Below, piece by piece: positions 15,507-24,631 of a DNA stretch of 64,000 nucleotides. The notes beneath the pieces were generated by a model. The model was not told where the DNA came from, did no database searches, and saw nothing but the letters and a program-made list of their open reading frames with translations. Each line of letters opens with the position of its first letter. The stretch's first letter is position 1. The translations under genes were made by a program, and so were the position numbers. This stretch comes from Hyphomicrobiales bacterium (GTDB lineage: Bacteria > Pseudomonadota > Alphaproteobacteria > Rhizobiales > Rhizobiaceae), in NCBI GenBank assembly GCA_003577315.1, contig QEVK01000001.1:62001-126000 (forward strand), in the 5' to 3' direction.

Positions 15507-16870
15507 GCCCTCCCGTCAGCGGTCAGGGTGCGGTGGATCGATTCGGCGGCGTCGCGGCCGGCGGCGACGGCGGCGACGGTGAGGTCCTCGCGGGCGTCGG
15601 CGACGCAGTCGCCGCCCGCCCAGACCCCGGCCATCGAGGTGCGCCCTTCCGCGTCGACCTTTATGCGCCCCCTTTCGAGCGCGATCATGTTGCCGCTGCC
15701 GTTCAGCGGCGCGGGGTCGAAGCTCTGGCCGATGGCCTTGAACACCTGGTCGGCCTCGATGACGACGGTCTCGCCGGTGCCGGCCAGCCGGCCGTCGCGC
15801 ATCCCGGTGTATTCCATCTCGATGCCGGTGACGCGGCCGCCTTCGGTCAGGACACGCTTCGGTTGCAGCCAGTGGCGGATCAGCACGCCCTTGGAGGCGG
15901 CGAGATCCTGCTCCATCTGCGAGGCGTTCATGTGCTCCTTGCCGCGGCGGTAGCAGATCGTCACCTCCTCCGCGCCCAGCAGCTTCGACTGGATGCCGGC
16001 GTCGATGGCCGTCATGCCGCCGCCGATGACGACGACGCGGCGGCCGACCGGGATCGCGGCGAGATCGCTCGCCTGCCGAAGCTCGGCGATGAAGTCGACG
16101 GCGTTCCCCACGCCCTGCGCCGCCTCGCCCCCGGCGTTGAGCGCGTTGACGCCGGCAAGGCCCATGCCGAGGAAGACGGCGTCATGGGTGGCGACCAGCT
16201 CCGCCAGCGAGAAGTCGCGCCCGAGCGCCTTGTCGTAGTCGATGGCGATGCCGCCGATCTCGGTGACGTAGTCGACCTCGGCCTGGGCGAAGTCGTCCGT
16301 CGCCTTGTAGGCGGCGATGCCGTATTCGTTGAGGCCGCCGGGCTTCGGCCGCGCCTCGAAGATCGTCACGTCGTGGCCGCGCACGGCGAGCCTGTGGGCG
16401 CAGGCCAGCCCCGCCGGCCCCGCGCCGACCACCGCGATCCTCCTGCCCGTGGGCGCCGCGCGCTCGTAGAACTGCCGGCCCGCCGCCATCGCCGCGTCGG
16501 TGGCGTAGCGCTGGAGCCGGCCGATCTGCACCGGCTTTCCCTCCGCCGCCTCGCGCACGCAAGCCTCCTCGCACAGCGTCTCGGTCGGGCACACGCGGGC
16601 GCACATGCCGCCGAGGATGTTCTGGTCGAAGATGGTGCGGGCGGCCCCCAGCGGGTTGCCGGTCGCGATCTGGCGGATGAACAGCGGAATGTCGATCTCG
16701 GTCGGGCACGCCTGCATGCACGGCGCGTCGTAGCAGAAATAGCAGCGGTCGGCCTCCACCACCGCCTCGTGGCGGTCGAGCGGCGGGTGCAGGTCGGAGA
16801 AGTTGTCGGCATATTGCGGCGGGGCAAGCCGGCCGGCGGCTATGCCCTCCCTGTGCTGGCTCTGCGCCAT
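15503..16870 (-). CDS. preT: NAD-dependent dihydropyrimidine dehydrogenase subunit PreT
   Basis: A 455-aa FAD/NAD subunit. The N-terminal glutamate-synthase-like domain has two Cys groups for iron-sulfur clusters (43, 46, 51, 55 and 90, 94, 100, 104). A FAD-binding Rossmann motif follows in IAVVGAGPAGLA (145-156), then a second dinucleotide motif in VVVIGGGMTAIDAG for NADH. It passes electrons from NADH to PreA. It is the first gene of a two-gene leftward operon, with GGGGA 8 nt before the ATG. The promoter and a RutR-like operator lie 33-68 nt upstream of the start. Confidence 0.95.
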   Translation of the reverse strand: MAQSQHREGIAAGRLAPPQYADNFSDLHPPLDRHEAVVEADRCYFCYDAPCMQACPTEIDIPLFIRQIATGNPLGAARTIFDQNILGGMCARVCPTETLCEEACVREAAEGKPVQIGRLQRYATDAAMAAGRQFYERAAPTGRRIAVVGAGPAGLACAHRLAVRGHDVTIFEARPKPGGLNEYGIAAYKATDDFAQAEVDYVTEIGGIAIDYDKALGRDFSLAELVATHDAVFLGMGLAGVNALNAGGEAAQGVGNAVDFIAELRQASDLAAIPVGRRVVVIGGGMTAIDAGIQSKLLGAEEVTICYRRGKEHMNASQMEQDLAASKGVLIRHWLQPKRVLTEGGRVTGIEMEYTGMRDGRLAGTGETVVIEADQVFKAIGQSFDPAPLNGSGNMIALERGRIKVDAEGRTSMAGVWAGGDCVADAREDLTVAAVAAGRDAAESIHRTLTADGRA

Positions 16871-16902
16871 GGCGATATTCCCCGTTTATGGTTTTGGGGA
16901 AA

Positions 16903-16930
16903 ATGCTAGCACGATCCTGTTTTTTATCAA
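16903..16930 (-). promoter_or_regulatory. Candidate preTA promoter
   Basis: Leftward TTGATA (complement of 16925-16930) and TAGCAT (complement of 16903-16908) are separated by 16 nt. The -35 hexamer lies inside the RutR-like operator, a layout that suits repression. Predicted by eye only. Confidence 0.5.
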
Positions 16931-16938
16931 TCGGTCAA
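16923..16938 (-). promoter_or_regulatory. RutR-like operator 2
   Basis: TTTATCAATCGGTCAA matches 11 of 14 positions of the RutR consensus. It shares an 11-bp identical block (CAATCGGTCAA) and 13 of 16 positions with the reverse complement of operator 1 at 12887-12902. It overlaps the predicted -35 of preT. Confidence 0.65.
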
Positions 16939-16971
16939 ATTTTTGCCAAGCCGTTGATTTTCCTGTCTAAA

Positions 16972-16994
16972 AACATGATAAAAACAGTCATGTT
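16972..16994. promoter_or_regulatory. AACATGA-n9-TCATGTT inverted repeat
   Basis: Perfect 7-bp arms with a 9-nt spacer in the AT-rich part of the intergenic region between preT and the alpha-2-macroglobulin gene. A loose rightward promoter (TTGATT, 16 nt, TGATAA) overlaps the left arm. It could be an operator for the envelope operon; no cognate regulator is evident. Confidence 0.35.
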
Positions 16995-17106
16995 ATTACG
17001 GCCCCGCTCCCGTCGCGATCCTGTCGCATTGCCGGGCCACAGGTTGACAACGAAGCCCCGGCGCTGCTCATCTGGCGACAGGGGACAGCAGCATCCGGAG
17101 ACGTTC

Positions 17107-20100
17107 ATGTTCATGCGCGCGGCCCGTCACTTGCCTGCCTTTGCGTTTGCGCTCGCTGTCCTGGCCGGCCCCGCCGGCGCTGAGCAGGCGCGCTCCGTCG
17201 TCACCACGCAGGACGCCGACTATTTCGGCTTCGACCTGAGGACGGAAAGGGACGTGTCGCTCGACGCCTGCGAGGCGGTGTGCCTGGCCGACCCGGCCTG
17301 CCGCGCCTTCACCTACAACACCCGCGCGCAATGGTGCTTCCTGAAGTCCGACTACAGCACGATGAACCCGTTTGCGGGCGCGGTGGCGGGCAAGGTCGTG
17401 GTCGCCGCCGACGAGCCGGACCTCGGCGCGCCGCCCGCGCTTTCCTACGTGCCCGACCACATGAAGGTCGACGCGAGGCGCTACCGCGCGCAGTTCGCCG
17501 ACGCCGAGCCGCAGGCCGATGCCGGCCTCGTCTTCCTGTCGTCGGCCGGCACGCTGTCGCTGCGCGCCGGCAACGCCCGCGAGGCGGTGGACTCGTTCAA
17601 GGCGGCCATCGCCGTCGAGAAGGACGATCCGGCGCTGTGGACCAGCCTGTCGCGCGCCCTGCTCGCCGTCGAGACCGACAATTACGGCGAGCGCGCCACG
17701 CTCGCCCGCGACGGCACCTCGGCGGCGCTGATCGCCTACGGCCTAGCCCGTTCCGCTACGCCGCGCGCGCAAGGCCTCGCCGCGCTCGGCCAGGCGCTCG
17801 ACCGGCGCGACGTCTACCGCGCCGCGCTCACCGCCTACGAGGCCAGCCTCGCCCTCGTCAACGACGCTGCCGTGCGCGCCGCCTATCTCGACCTCAAGGC
17901 GCGCAAGGGCTTCCGCGTCGTCAACCACTCGGTCGAGGCCGATCTCGCCGAGCCGCGCGTGTGCGTGCAGTTCTCCGAGGATCTGGTCAAGTCGGGCGTC
18001 GACTACGCCTCCTACGTCACCGTCGACGAGGCCGCGCCCGCGGCGGTCGAGGCCGGCGGCCGCCAGATCTGCGTCGGCGGGCTGGAGCATGGCAACCATT
18101 ACCGCATCGCCGTGCGCCAGGGCCTGCCGGCGGCGATCGGCGAGGTCACCGAAAGCCCGGTGTCGCTGTCGGTCTATGTCCGCGACCGCGCGCCCGCCGT
18201 CCGCTTCTCGGGCGAGAACTTCGTGCTGCCGGCCACCGGCCGCCACGGCATCCCCATGGTCGGCGTCAACGCGCCGACCGTGAAGCTCAGGCTGCACCGC
18301 ATCGGCGACCGCGGCCTTGCCGGCCTGCTCTCGGGCTGGAACTTCCTGCGCCAGTTGAGCGAGTACGACATGGACCAGCTCGCCGAGAGCGGCGAACAGG
18401 TGTGGCAGGGCGAGATCGACCTTCCCGGCGCGCTGAACGAGGAGGTGATGGCGAGCTTCCCGGTCGACGAGGCGCTGCCTGAGCGCAAGGCCGGCGTCTA
18501 CGTGCTGACGGCCATCCCCGACGGCGACCGGAGCGAATCGTGGCAGGGCAAGGCGACGCAATGGTTCGTCGTCTCCGACATCGGCCTTTCGACCTATGCC
18601 GGCGAGGACGGGCTGACCGTGTTCGCCCGCGCGCTCTCCAGCGCCCGGCCGCTGGCCGGCGCCACGCTGCAACTGCTTGCCCGCAACAACGAGATCCTCG
18701 GCGAGGCCGTGACCGACGCCCGCGGCCGCGCCACCTTCACGCCCGGCCTGATGCGCGGCGCCTCCGGCCTCGCGCCTGCCGCGCTGACCGCGAAGGGCGC
18801 GGACGGCGACTTCGTCTTCCTCGACATGACGCGGGCCGGCTTCGACCTTTCCGACCGCGGCGTCGCCGGCCGCGCCGCCCCCGGCGCGCTCGACGTCTTC
18901 GCCTTCACCGAGCGCGGCATCTACCGCGCCGGCGAGACCGTCCATGCCGCGGCCCTTGCCCGCGACGACAAGGCCGAGGCGGTCGAGAACCTGCCGCTGA
19001 CCTTCATCTTCACCCGGCCCGACGGCGTCGAGGAGCGCCGCGCCGTCAGCGACGGCCGCGCGCTCGGCGGCCATCACGTGCCGTTTACCCTCCAGCCCAA
19101 CGCCATGCTCGGCACCTGGACGCTCGCCGTCCACACCGATCCCAAGGCGGCGGCGCTCGCGCGCCTCAATTTCCTGGTCGAGCAGTTCGTGCCCGACCGC
19201 ATCGAGTTCGACCTGACGGTTGCGACGCCCGAGATCGCCCCCGGCGAGGCCGCAGGCGTCGCGGTCGACGGCCGCTACCTTTACGGCGCGCCGGCTGCCG
19301 GGCTCGGGATGGAAGGCGAGGTCACCGTCGGCACCAGACGCGACTGGGACCGCTTCCCGGGCTTCCTGTTCGGCCTCGCCGACGAGGAGGTGGAGGCGGT
19401 GTCCGTGCCGCTCGCCCTCGACCCGACCGACGAGGACGGCAAGGCCACGTTCGAGGCGGCGGTGGACATGCTGCCCGCCACCACCAGGCTCCACGACGGC
19501 AAGGTCACGGTGCGCATGCGCGAGGGCGGCGGTCGCGCCGTCGAGCGCACGGCCGCCTTCGCCATCCGCCCCGAGGGGCCGGTGATCGGCATCAGGCCCG
19601 ACTTCTCCGGCGACGAGGTGGCCGAGAACTCGACGGCGGGCTTCCGCGTCATCGCGGCCTCGCCGCAGGGCGAGCGGCTGGCGCTCGAGGGCGCGCGCTG
19701 GACGCTGACGAAGATCGAGCGCAACTACCAGTGGTACAGGAGCAACAATTCCTGGAACTACGAGGCGGTGACGGTCGAGCGCCGCATCGATGGCGGCCGC
19801 ATCGACATTTCCGCCGGCGAGCCCGCCGCGCTCTCCGTCCCGGTCGAATGGGGCCGCTACCGCCTCGACGTCGAGACGGCAGACCCCGCCGGCCCGGTCG
19901 CCAGCCTCGCCTTCGACGCCGGCTGGTTCGTGGAGGCGGCCTCGACGGAGACGCCGGACGGGCTGGAGATCGCGCTCGACAAGGAGCGCTACAAGCCGGG
20001 CGACGTGGCGCGGCTGAAGGTGTCGCCGCGCTTCGCCGGCGAGCTTCTCGTCGCGGTGGGCGCCGAGCGGCTCCTGACCACGCTCGACGCCAGCGTGCCC

Positions 20101-22566
20101 GCGGACGGCGCCGAGATCGAGATCCCGGTCGGCGACGACTGGGGCGCCGGCGCCTATGTCACCGCCACCCTCTACCGCCCCGGCGACGCGGCCGAAAGCC
20201 GCCTGCCCGCCCGCGCCATCGGGCTGAAGTGGCTCGCCGTCGAGCCGGAGGGTCGCACGCTCGACGTCGGCCTCGCGGCACCCGAGCGCAGCGAGCCGCG
20301 CGCGCCCCTTTCCATCCCCGTCACGCTCGCCGGCCTCGAGCCCGGCGAGGAAGCCTGGGTCACGGTCGCGGCCGTCGATGTCGGCATCTTGAACCTGACC
20401 CGCTACGCCGCGCCCGACCCGTCGGCGTGGTATTTCGGCCAGCGCCGGCTGGGGCTGGAGCTGCGCGACCTCTACGGCCGGCTGATCGACGGCTCGGCCG
20501 GCGCGTTCGGCCGCATCCGCACCGGCGGCGACGGCGGCGCGATGGCCATCGAGGGCAGCCCGCCGACCGAGGCGCTGGTCGCCTTCTTCTCCGGCCCGGT
20601 CGAGGTCGGCGACGACGGCAAGGCCACGGTTTCCTTCGACATCCCCGAGTTCAACGGCACGGCGCGCGTCATGGCGGTCGCCTGGTCGAAGCGCGCTGTC
20701 GGGCAGGCCAGCGCCGACGTGGTGATCCGCGATCCCGTCGTCGTCACCGCCGGCCAGCCGCGCTTCCTCGCCCTCGGCGACCGCGCCGAGATCCGTCTCG
20801 ACATCCACAACGCCGACGGCCCGGCCGGCGACTACGCGCTCGCCATCGACACCGCCGGCAACGCCGGGCTCGACTTCGCCGCCGCCCCGCAAAGCGTGGC
20901 CCTGGCCGCCGACGGCCGCGCGACCGTGTCGCTGCCCGTCACCGCGACCGCCACGGGCGACGCCGCCGTCACCGTCTCGCTGACGCATGAGGACGGCACG
21001 GCGGTCGCGCGCACGCTTCACCTGCCGGTGCGCCAGCCGGCCATGCCGGTGACCAGCCAGCGCATCGTCAGCCTCGCGGCGAACGGCGGCTCGCTCAGGA
21101 TCGACGGCGGGCTCATCGCCGACTCCATCCTCGACGGCACATCCGTCGCCGTGGGCGTGACGCGCACCGCCGCCTTCGACCTGCCGTCGCTGCTCACCAC
21201 ACTGGACCGCTACCCCTATGGCTGCTCGGAGCAGACCATCAGCCGCGCGCTGCCGCTGCTCTACGCCGCCGAGCTGTCGGCGGCGGCCGGGCTCGACGCC
21301 GATCCCGGCCTCAGGGAGAAGGTCGAGAAGGCCATCGCCCGCATCATGACCTTCCAGTCCTCCTCCGGCTCGTTCGGCCTGTGGGGGCCGGGCTGGGGGG
21401 ATCTGTGGCTCGACGCCTATGTCGGCGAGTTCCTGACGCGGGCGCGCGAGGCGGGCTACGCCGTGCCGGCGCAGGGCTTCTCCAGCGCGCTGGAGAACCT
21501 CCAGAACCAGCTCGCCTACACCGACGACGTCGCCGGGCGCGGCACCGAGATCGCCTATGCGCTCTACGTGCTCGCCCGCAACCGCCGCGCCTCGGTCGGC
21601 GACTTGCGCTATTATGCCGATGCCCGCATCGGCGAGTTCGCGAGCCCGATGGCGCGGGCGCAGATCGCCGCCAGCCTCGCGCTCTACGGCGACAACCAGC
21701 GCGCGGAAGCCGCTTTCGCCTCGGCCCTGCGGCAGGCGCAGGCCGCGCCCGGCACCGATTTCTCGCGCTCCGACTACGGCTCCAGGCTGCGCGACGGCGC
21801 GGCGATCCTGGCGCTCGCCGCCGAGGTGAAGCCCGCGCCGGCAATCGTGCCGGCGCTGGCCCGCTTCGTCGCGCAGGAGCGCGAGGGCAAGGCGTGGCTG
21901 AGCACGCAGGAGCAGGTCTGGCTGGTGCTGGCCGCCCGCGCCGTCGCGGCGTCCGGCGAGGCGATCCGCCTCGATGTCGACGGCGCGCCGCACGAGGGCA
22001 GCTTCGCAAGGCGCGTCACCGGGGCGGAACTGCTGCAAAGCCCGATAACCGTCGCCAACCGCGGCGGCGAGCCGGTCGACGCCGTGATCACCACCGTGGC
22101 CGCGCCCGCCGATCCGCTGCCGGCCGGCGGCGACGGCTTCGCGATCACCCGCACCTACTACACGCTCGACGGCGAGGAGGCGAACGTCACCGAGGCGGCG
22201 CAGAACGACCGCTTCGTCGTCGTGCTCGATGTCGAGCAACACAACGAATGGCCGGCGCGCCTCGCCATCACCGACCTGTTGCCGGCGGGCTTCGAGATCG
22301 ACAACCCGCGCCTCGTCGGCAGCGCGGAGCTGGCGGCTTTCGAGTGGCTGGGCGACCCGACGGCCGCGCACAGCGAGTTCCGCGACGACCGCTTCGTCGC
22401 CGCCTTCGACACCGAGGGCGCGGGCGACTTCACCGCCGCCTATGTGGTGCGCGCGGTGACGCCGGGCGTCTACGCCCATCCGGCGGCGGTGGTCGAGGAC
22501 ATGTACCGGCCGCAGTTCAACGCCCGCACGGCCGCCGGCATGATGGAGGTGACGGCGGCGCGATGA
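17107..22566 (+). CDS. Periplasmic alpha-2-macroglobulin-family protein with N-terminal PAN/apple domain
   Basis: An 1819-aa secreted protein. A Sec signal peptide (cleavage near AGA-EQ, residue 25) is followed by a Cys-rich PAN/apple-like domain (about 27-100), a TPR-like stretch (about 137-200), a series of macroglobulin beta domains and the thioester region. The thioester motif CSEQ (Cys1373-Gln1376) is intact. Bacterial alpha-2-macroglobulins trap proteases through this bond and are thought to guard the periplasm beside PBP1C. There is no lipobox Cys, so unlike E. coli YfhM it should be soluble. ATG 17107 has GGAGA 6 nt upstream; an earlier in-frame start at 16888 lacks support. It overlaps pbpC by 4 nt. 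Confidence 0.92.
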   Translation: MFMRAARHLPAFAFALAVLAGPAGAEQARSVVTTQDADYFGFDLRTERDVSLDACEAVCLADPACRAFTYNTRAQWCFLKSDYSTMNPFAGAVAGKVVVAADEPDLGAPPALSYVPDHMKVDARRYRAQFADAEPQADAGLVFLSSAGTLSLRAGNAREAVDSFKAAIAVEKDDPALWTSLSRALLAVETDNYGERATLARDGTSAALIAYGLARSATPRAQGLAALGQALDRRDVYRAALTAYEASLALVNDAAVRAAYLDLKARKGFRVVNHSVEADLAEPRVCVQFSEDLVKSGVDYASYVTVDEAAPAAVEAGGRQICVGGLEHGNHYRIAVRQGLPAAIGEVTESPVSLSVYVRDRAPAVRFSGENFVLPATGRHGIPMVGVNAPTVKLRLHRIGDRGLAGLLSGWNFLRQLSEYDMDQLAESGEQVWQGEIDLPGALNEEVMASFPVDEALPERKAGVYVLTAIPDGDRSESWQGKATQWFVVSDIGLSTYAGEDGLTVFARALSSARPLAGATLQLLARNNEILGEAVTDARGRATFTPGLMRGASGLAPAALTAKGADGDFVFLDMTRAGFDLSDRGVAGRAAPGALDVFAFTERGIYRAGETVHAAALARDDKAEAVENLPLTFIFTRPDGVEERRAVSDGRALGGHHVPFTLQPNAMLGTWTLAVHTDPKAAALARLNFLVEQFVPDRIEFDLTVATPEIAPGEAAGVAVDGRYLYGAPAAGLGMEGEVTVGTRRDWDRFPGFLFGLADEEVEAVSVPLALDPTDEDGKATFEAAVDMLPATTRLHDGKVTVRMREGGGRAVERTAAFAIRPEGPVIGIRPDFSGDEVAENSTAGFRVIAASPQGERLALEGARWTLTKIERNYQWYRSNNSWNYEAVTVERRIDGGRIDISAGEPAALSVPVEWGRYRLDVETADPAGPVASLAFDAGWFVEAASTETPDGLEIALDKERYKPGDVARLKVSPRFAGELLVAVGAERLLTTLDASVPADGAEIEIPVGDDWGAGAYVTATLYRPGDAAESRLPARAIGLKWLAVEPEGRTLDVGLAAPERSEPRAPLSIPVTLAGLEPGEEAWVTVAAVDVGILNLTRYAAPDPSAWYFGQRRLGLELRDLYGRLIDGSAGAFGRIRTGGDGGAMAIEGSPPTEALVAFFSGPVEVGDDGKATVSFDIPEFNGTARVMAVAWSKRAVGQASADVVIRDPVVVTAGQPRFLALGDRAEIRLDIHNADGPAGDYALAIDTAGNAGLDFAAAPQSVALAADGRATVSLPVTATATGDAAVTVSLTHEDGTAVARTLHLPVRQPAMPVTSQRIVSLAANGGSLRIDGGLIADSILDGTSVAVGVTRTAAFDLPSLLTTLDRYPYGCSEQTISRALPLLYAAELSAAAGLDADPGLREKVEKAIARIMTFQSSSGSFGLWGPGWGDLWLDAYVGEFLTRAREAGYAVPAQGFSSALENLQNQLAYTDDVAGRGTEIAYALYVLARNRRASVGDLRYYADARIGEFASPMARAQIAASLALYGDNQRAEAAFASALRQAQAAPGTDFSRSDYGSRLRDGAAILALAAEVKPAPAIVPALARFVAQEREGKAWLSTQEQVWLVLAARAVAASGEAIRLDVDGAPHEGSFARRVTGAELLQSPITVANRGGEPVDAVITTVAAPADPLPAGGDGFAITRTYYTLDGEEANVTEAAQNDRFVVVLDVEQHNEWPARLAITDLLPAGFEIDNPRLVGSAELAAFEWLGDPTAAHSEFRDDRFVAAFDTEGAGDFTAAYVVRAVTPGVYAHPAAVVEDMYRPQFNARTAAGMMEVTAAR

Positions 22567-24617
22567 TGCGCTGGAAGCGCCCCCTCGCCGCGCTATACCT
22601 CACCGCGCTCGCCGGCGCGGCGGGGATGGCCGGGCTCGACGCGCTCGACCGCGCCTTTCCGCCGCCGCTCGATCCCCCGGCGACCTCCGTCGAGGTCGTC
22701 GGCCGCGACGGCGCGCTGCTGCGCGCGCTGGCGACGCCGCAAGGCGCGTGGCGCTTCAGGGTCTCGCTCGACGACGTCGATCCGCGCTTCCTCGACATGC
22801 TCGTCGCCTACGAGGACAAGCGCTTCTTCGCCCATTCGGGCGTCGATCCGCTGGCCGTCGCCCGCGCCGCCGTCCAGCTCGCCGCCTTTGGTCGCATCGT
22901 CTCGGGCGGCTCGACCATCACCATGCAGCTCGCCCGGCTGGCGGAGCCGCGCGCCGAGCGCTCCATCGCCGCCAAGCTGCGCCAGATGGCGCGCGCGCTC
23001 CAGATCGAGCGCCGGCTCTCCAAGCGCGAGATCCTCGAACGCTACCTGACGCTCGCCCCCTATGGCGGCAACCTCGAGGGCATCCGCGCCGCGAGCCTGG
23101 CCTGGTACGGCAAGGAGCCGAAGCGGCTGGGGCTGGGCGAGGCAGCCCTTCTGGTGGCGCTGCCGCAACTGCCCGAGCGCCGCCGCCCCGACCGCCACCC
23201 GCAAGCCGCCGAGGCCGCGCGCGACCGGGTGCTGGAGCGCGTGGTGGCCGCCGGCCTGATCGACGCGGCGGAAGCTGCGCGCGGCCGCGAGCATGCGACG
23301 CCCGCCGCCCGCCGGCCGCTGCCCTTCCTCGCGGCGCATGCGGCCGAGCAGGCCCTGCGCGACCACCCCGGCGAGGGCCGCGTCGCACTCACCCTCGACC
23401 GCCGGGCGCAGGAGGCGCTGGAGCGCGTGGCGCGCGAGGCCGCTCAGCGGCTCGGGCCGCGCCTGTCGGTGGCGATGGTGCTGGCCGATGCGCAAAGCGG
23501 CAACATCCTCGCCGAGGTGGGCGCGGCCGGCTTCTTCGACGAGGCCCGCTTCGGCTGGATCGACATGACGCGCGCCGTGCGCTCGCCCGGCTCGGCGCTC
23601 AAGCCCTTCATCTACGGCCTCGCCTTCGAGCAGGGCATGGTGGCGCAGGAGACGATCATCGCCGACCGGCCGTCGAGCTTTTCCGGCTACCGGCCGAAGA
23701 ATTTCGACCTCGCCTATCAGGGCGACGTGTCGGTGCGCACCGCCTTGCAGATGTCGCTCAACGTGCCGGCCGTGCATCTGCTCGACGCGGTCGGCCCGGC
23801 GCGGCTGACGAGCCGCCTGCGCCATGCCGGCGTCGAGCTCGCCCTGCCGCGCGGCGAGGCGCCGGGGCTGGCCATCGCGCTCGGCGGCGCGGGCGTGTCG
23901 CTGCGCGATCTCGTCCGCCTTTATACCGGGCTCGCCAATCGCGGGCTTTCGACGGAGATCTCCGACCGGCCCGGTCCGCGAAGCGCCGCCGCCCTGCTCG
24001 ACCCGCGCGCGGCCTGGCAGGTGGCCGACATGCTGGCCGGCGTCGCGCCGCCGGAAGGGGCGAGCCAGCGCGGCATCGCCTACAAGACCGGCACCAGCTA
24101 CGGCTACCGCGATGCCTGGTCGGTCGGGTTCGACGGCCGCCATGTGCTGGGCGTGTGGGTCGGCCGGCCCGACGGCGCCGCCGTGCCGGGCCTTTCGGGC
24201 TACGCCACCGCCGCCCCGATCCTGTTCGACGCCTTCGCCCGCTCCGGCATCGGCGTCGCCGCCCTGCCGCGCCCGCCGGCGGGCGCGACGCGCACCGCCC
24301 GCGCCGACCTGCCGGTGACGCTCAGGCGCTTTTCCTCCGGCCGCGAGACGCCCGACGACGCGCGGGTGGCCGAGCCCGCGCCGCAGATCGTGTTCCCGCC
24401 GCAGGGCGCGCGCGTCGAGCTGGGCGAGGAGATGAAGCTGGCGCTGAAATTGCAGGGCGGGCGCGCGCCCTTCCGCTGGCTCGCCAACGGCCGGCCGCTC
24501 GACGGGCTTTCGCGCCGGCGCGAGGCGAGCTGGCAGCCGGACGGCGCCGGCTTCTCGACGCTCACCGTCATCGACGCCGCCGGCCGCACGGCAAGCGTCG
24601 GGGTGTTCATCGAATAG
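22563..24617 (+). CDS. pbpC: Penicillin-binding protein 1C (bifunctional glycosyltransferase/transpeptidase)
   Basis: A 684-aa class A PBP. An N-terminal membrane anchor (about 8-28) is followed by the GT51 glycosyltransferase domain with catalytic Glu84 in VAYEDKRFFAHSGVD and GGSTITMQLAR. The transpeptidase domain has Ser344-x-x-Lys347, the SLN motif and KTGTS (Lys508). The C-terminal BiPBP beta domain characteristic of PBP1C ends the protein. It polymerises and cross-links peptidoglycan in the periplasm. The start overlaps the alpha-2-macroglobulin stop (ATGA), the conserved yfhM-pbpC pairing. Complete. Confidence 0.95.
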   Translation: MMRWKRPLAALYLTALAGAAGMAGLDALDRAFPPPLDPPATSVEVVGRDGALLRALATPQGAWRFRVSLDDVDPRFLDMLVAYEDKRFFAHSGVDPLAVARAAVQLAAFGRIVSGGSTITMQLARLAEPRAERSIAAKLRQMARALQIERRLSKREILERYLTLAPYGGNLEGIRAASLAWYGKEPKRLGLGEAALLVALPQLPERRRPDRHPQAAEAARDRVLERVVAAGLIDAAEAARGREHATPAARRPLPFLAAHAAEQALRDHPGEGRVALTLDRRAQEALERVAREAAQRLGPRLSVAMVLADAQSGNILAEVGAAGFFDEARFGWIDMTRAVRSPGSALKPFIYGLAFEQGMVAQETIIADRPSSFSGYRPKNFDLAYQGDVSVRTALQMSLNVPAVHLLDAVGPARLTSRLRHAGVELALPRGEAPGLAIALGGAGVSLRDLVRLYTGLANRGLSTEISDRPGPRSAAALLDPRAAWQVADMLAGVAPPEGASQRGIAYKTGTSYGYRDAWSVGFDGRHVLGVWVGRPDGAAVPGLSGYATAAPILFDAFARSGIGVAALPRPPAGATRTARADLPVTLRRFSSGRETPDDARVAEPAPQIVFPPQGARVELGEEMKLALKLQGGRAPFRWLANGRPLDGLSRRREASWQPDGAGFSTLTVIDAAGRTASVGVFIE

Positions 24618-24631
24618 GCGATGGCCGCGCC

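Noticed and set aside
17743-22479. A 1578-codon open frame on the minus strand
   Set aside because: It is antisense to the alpha-2-macroglobulin gene; its translation is low-complexity R/A/G/D without domains, the usual shadow of a GC-rich gene.
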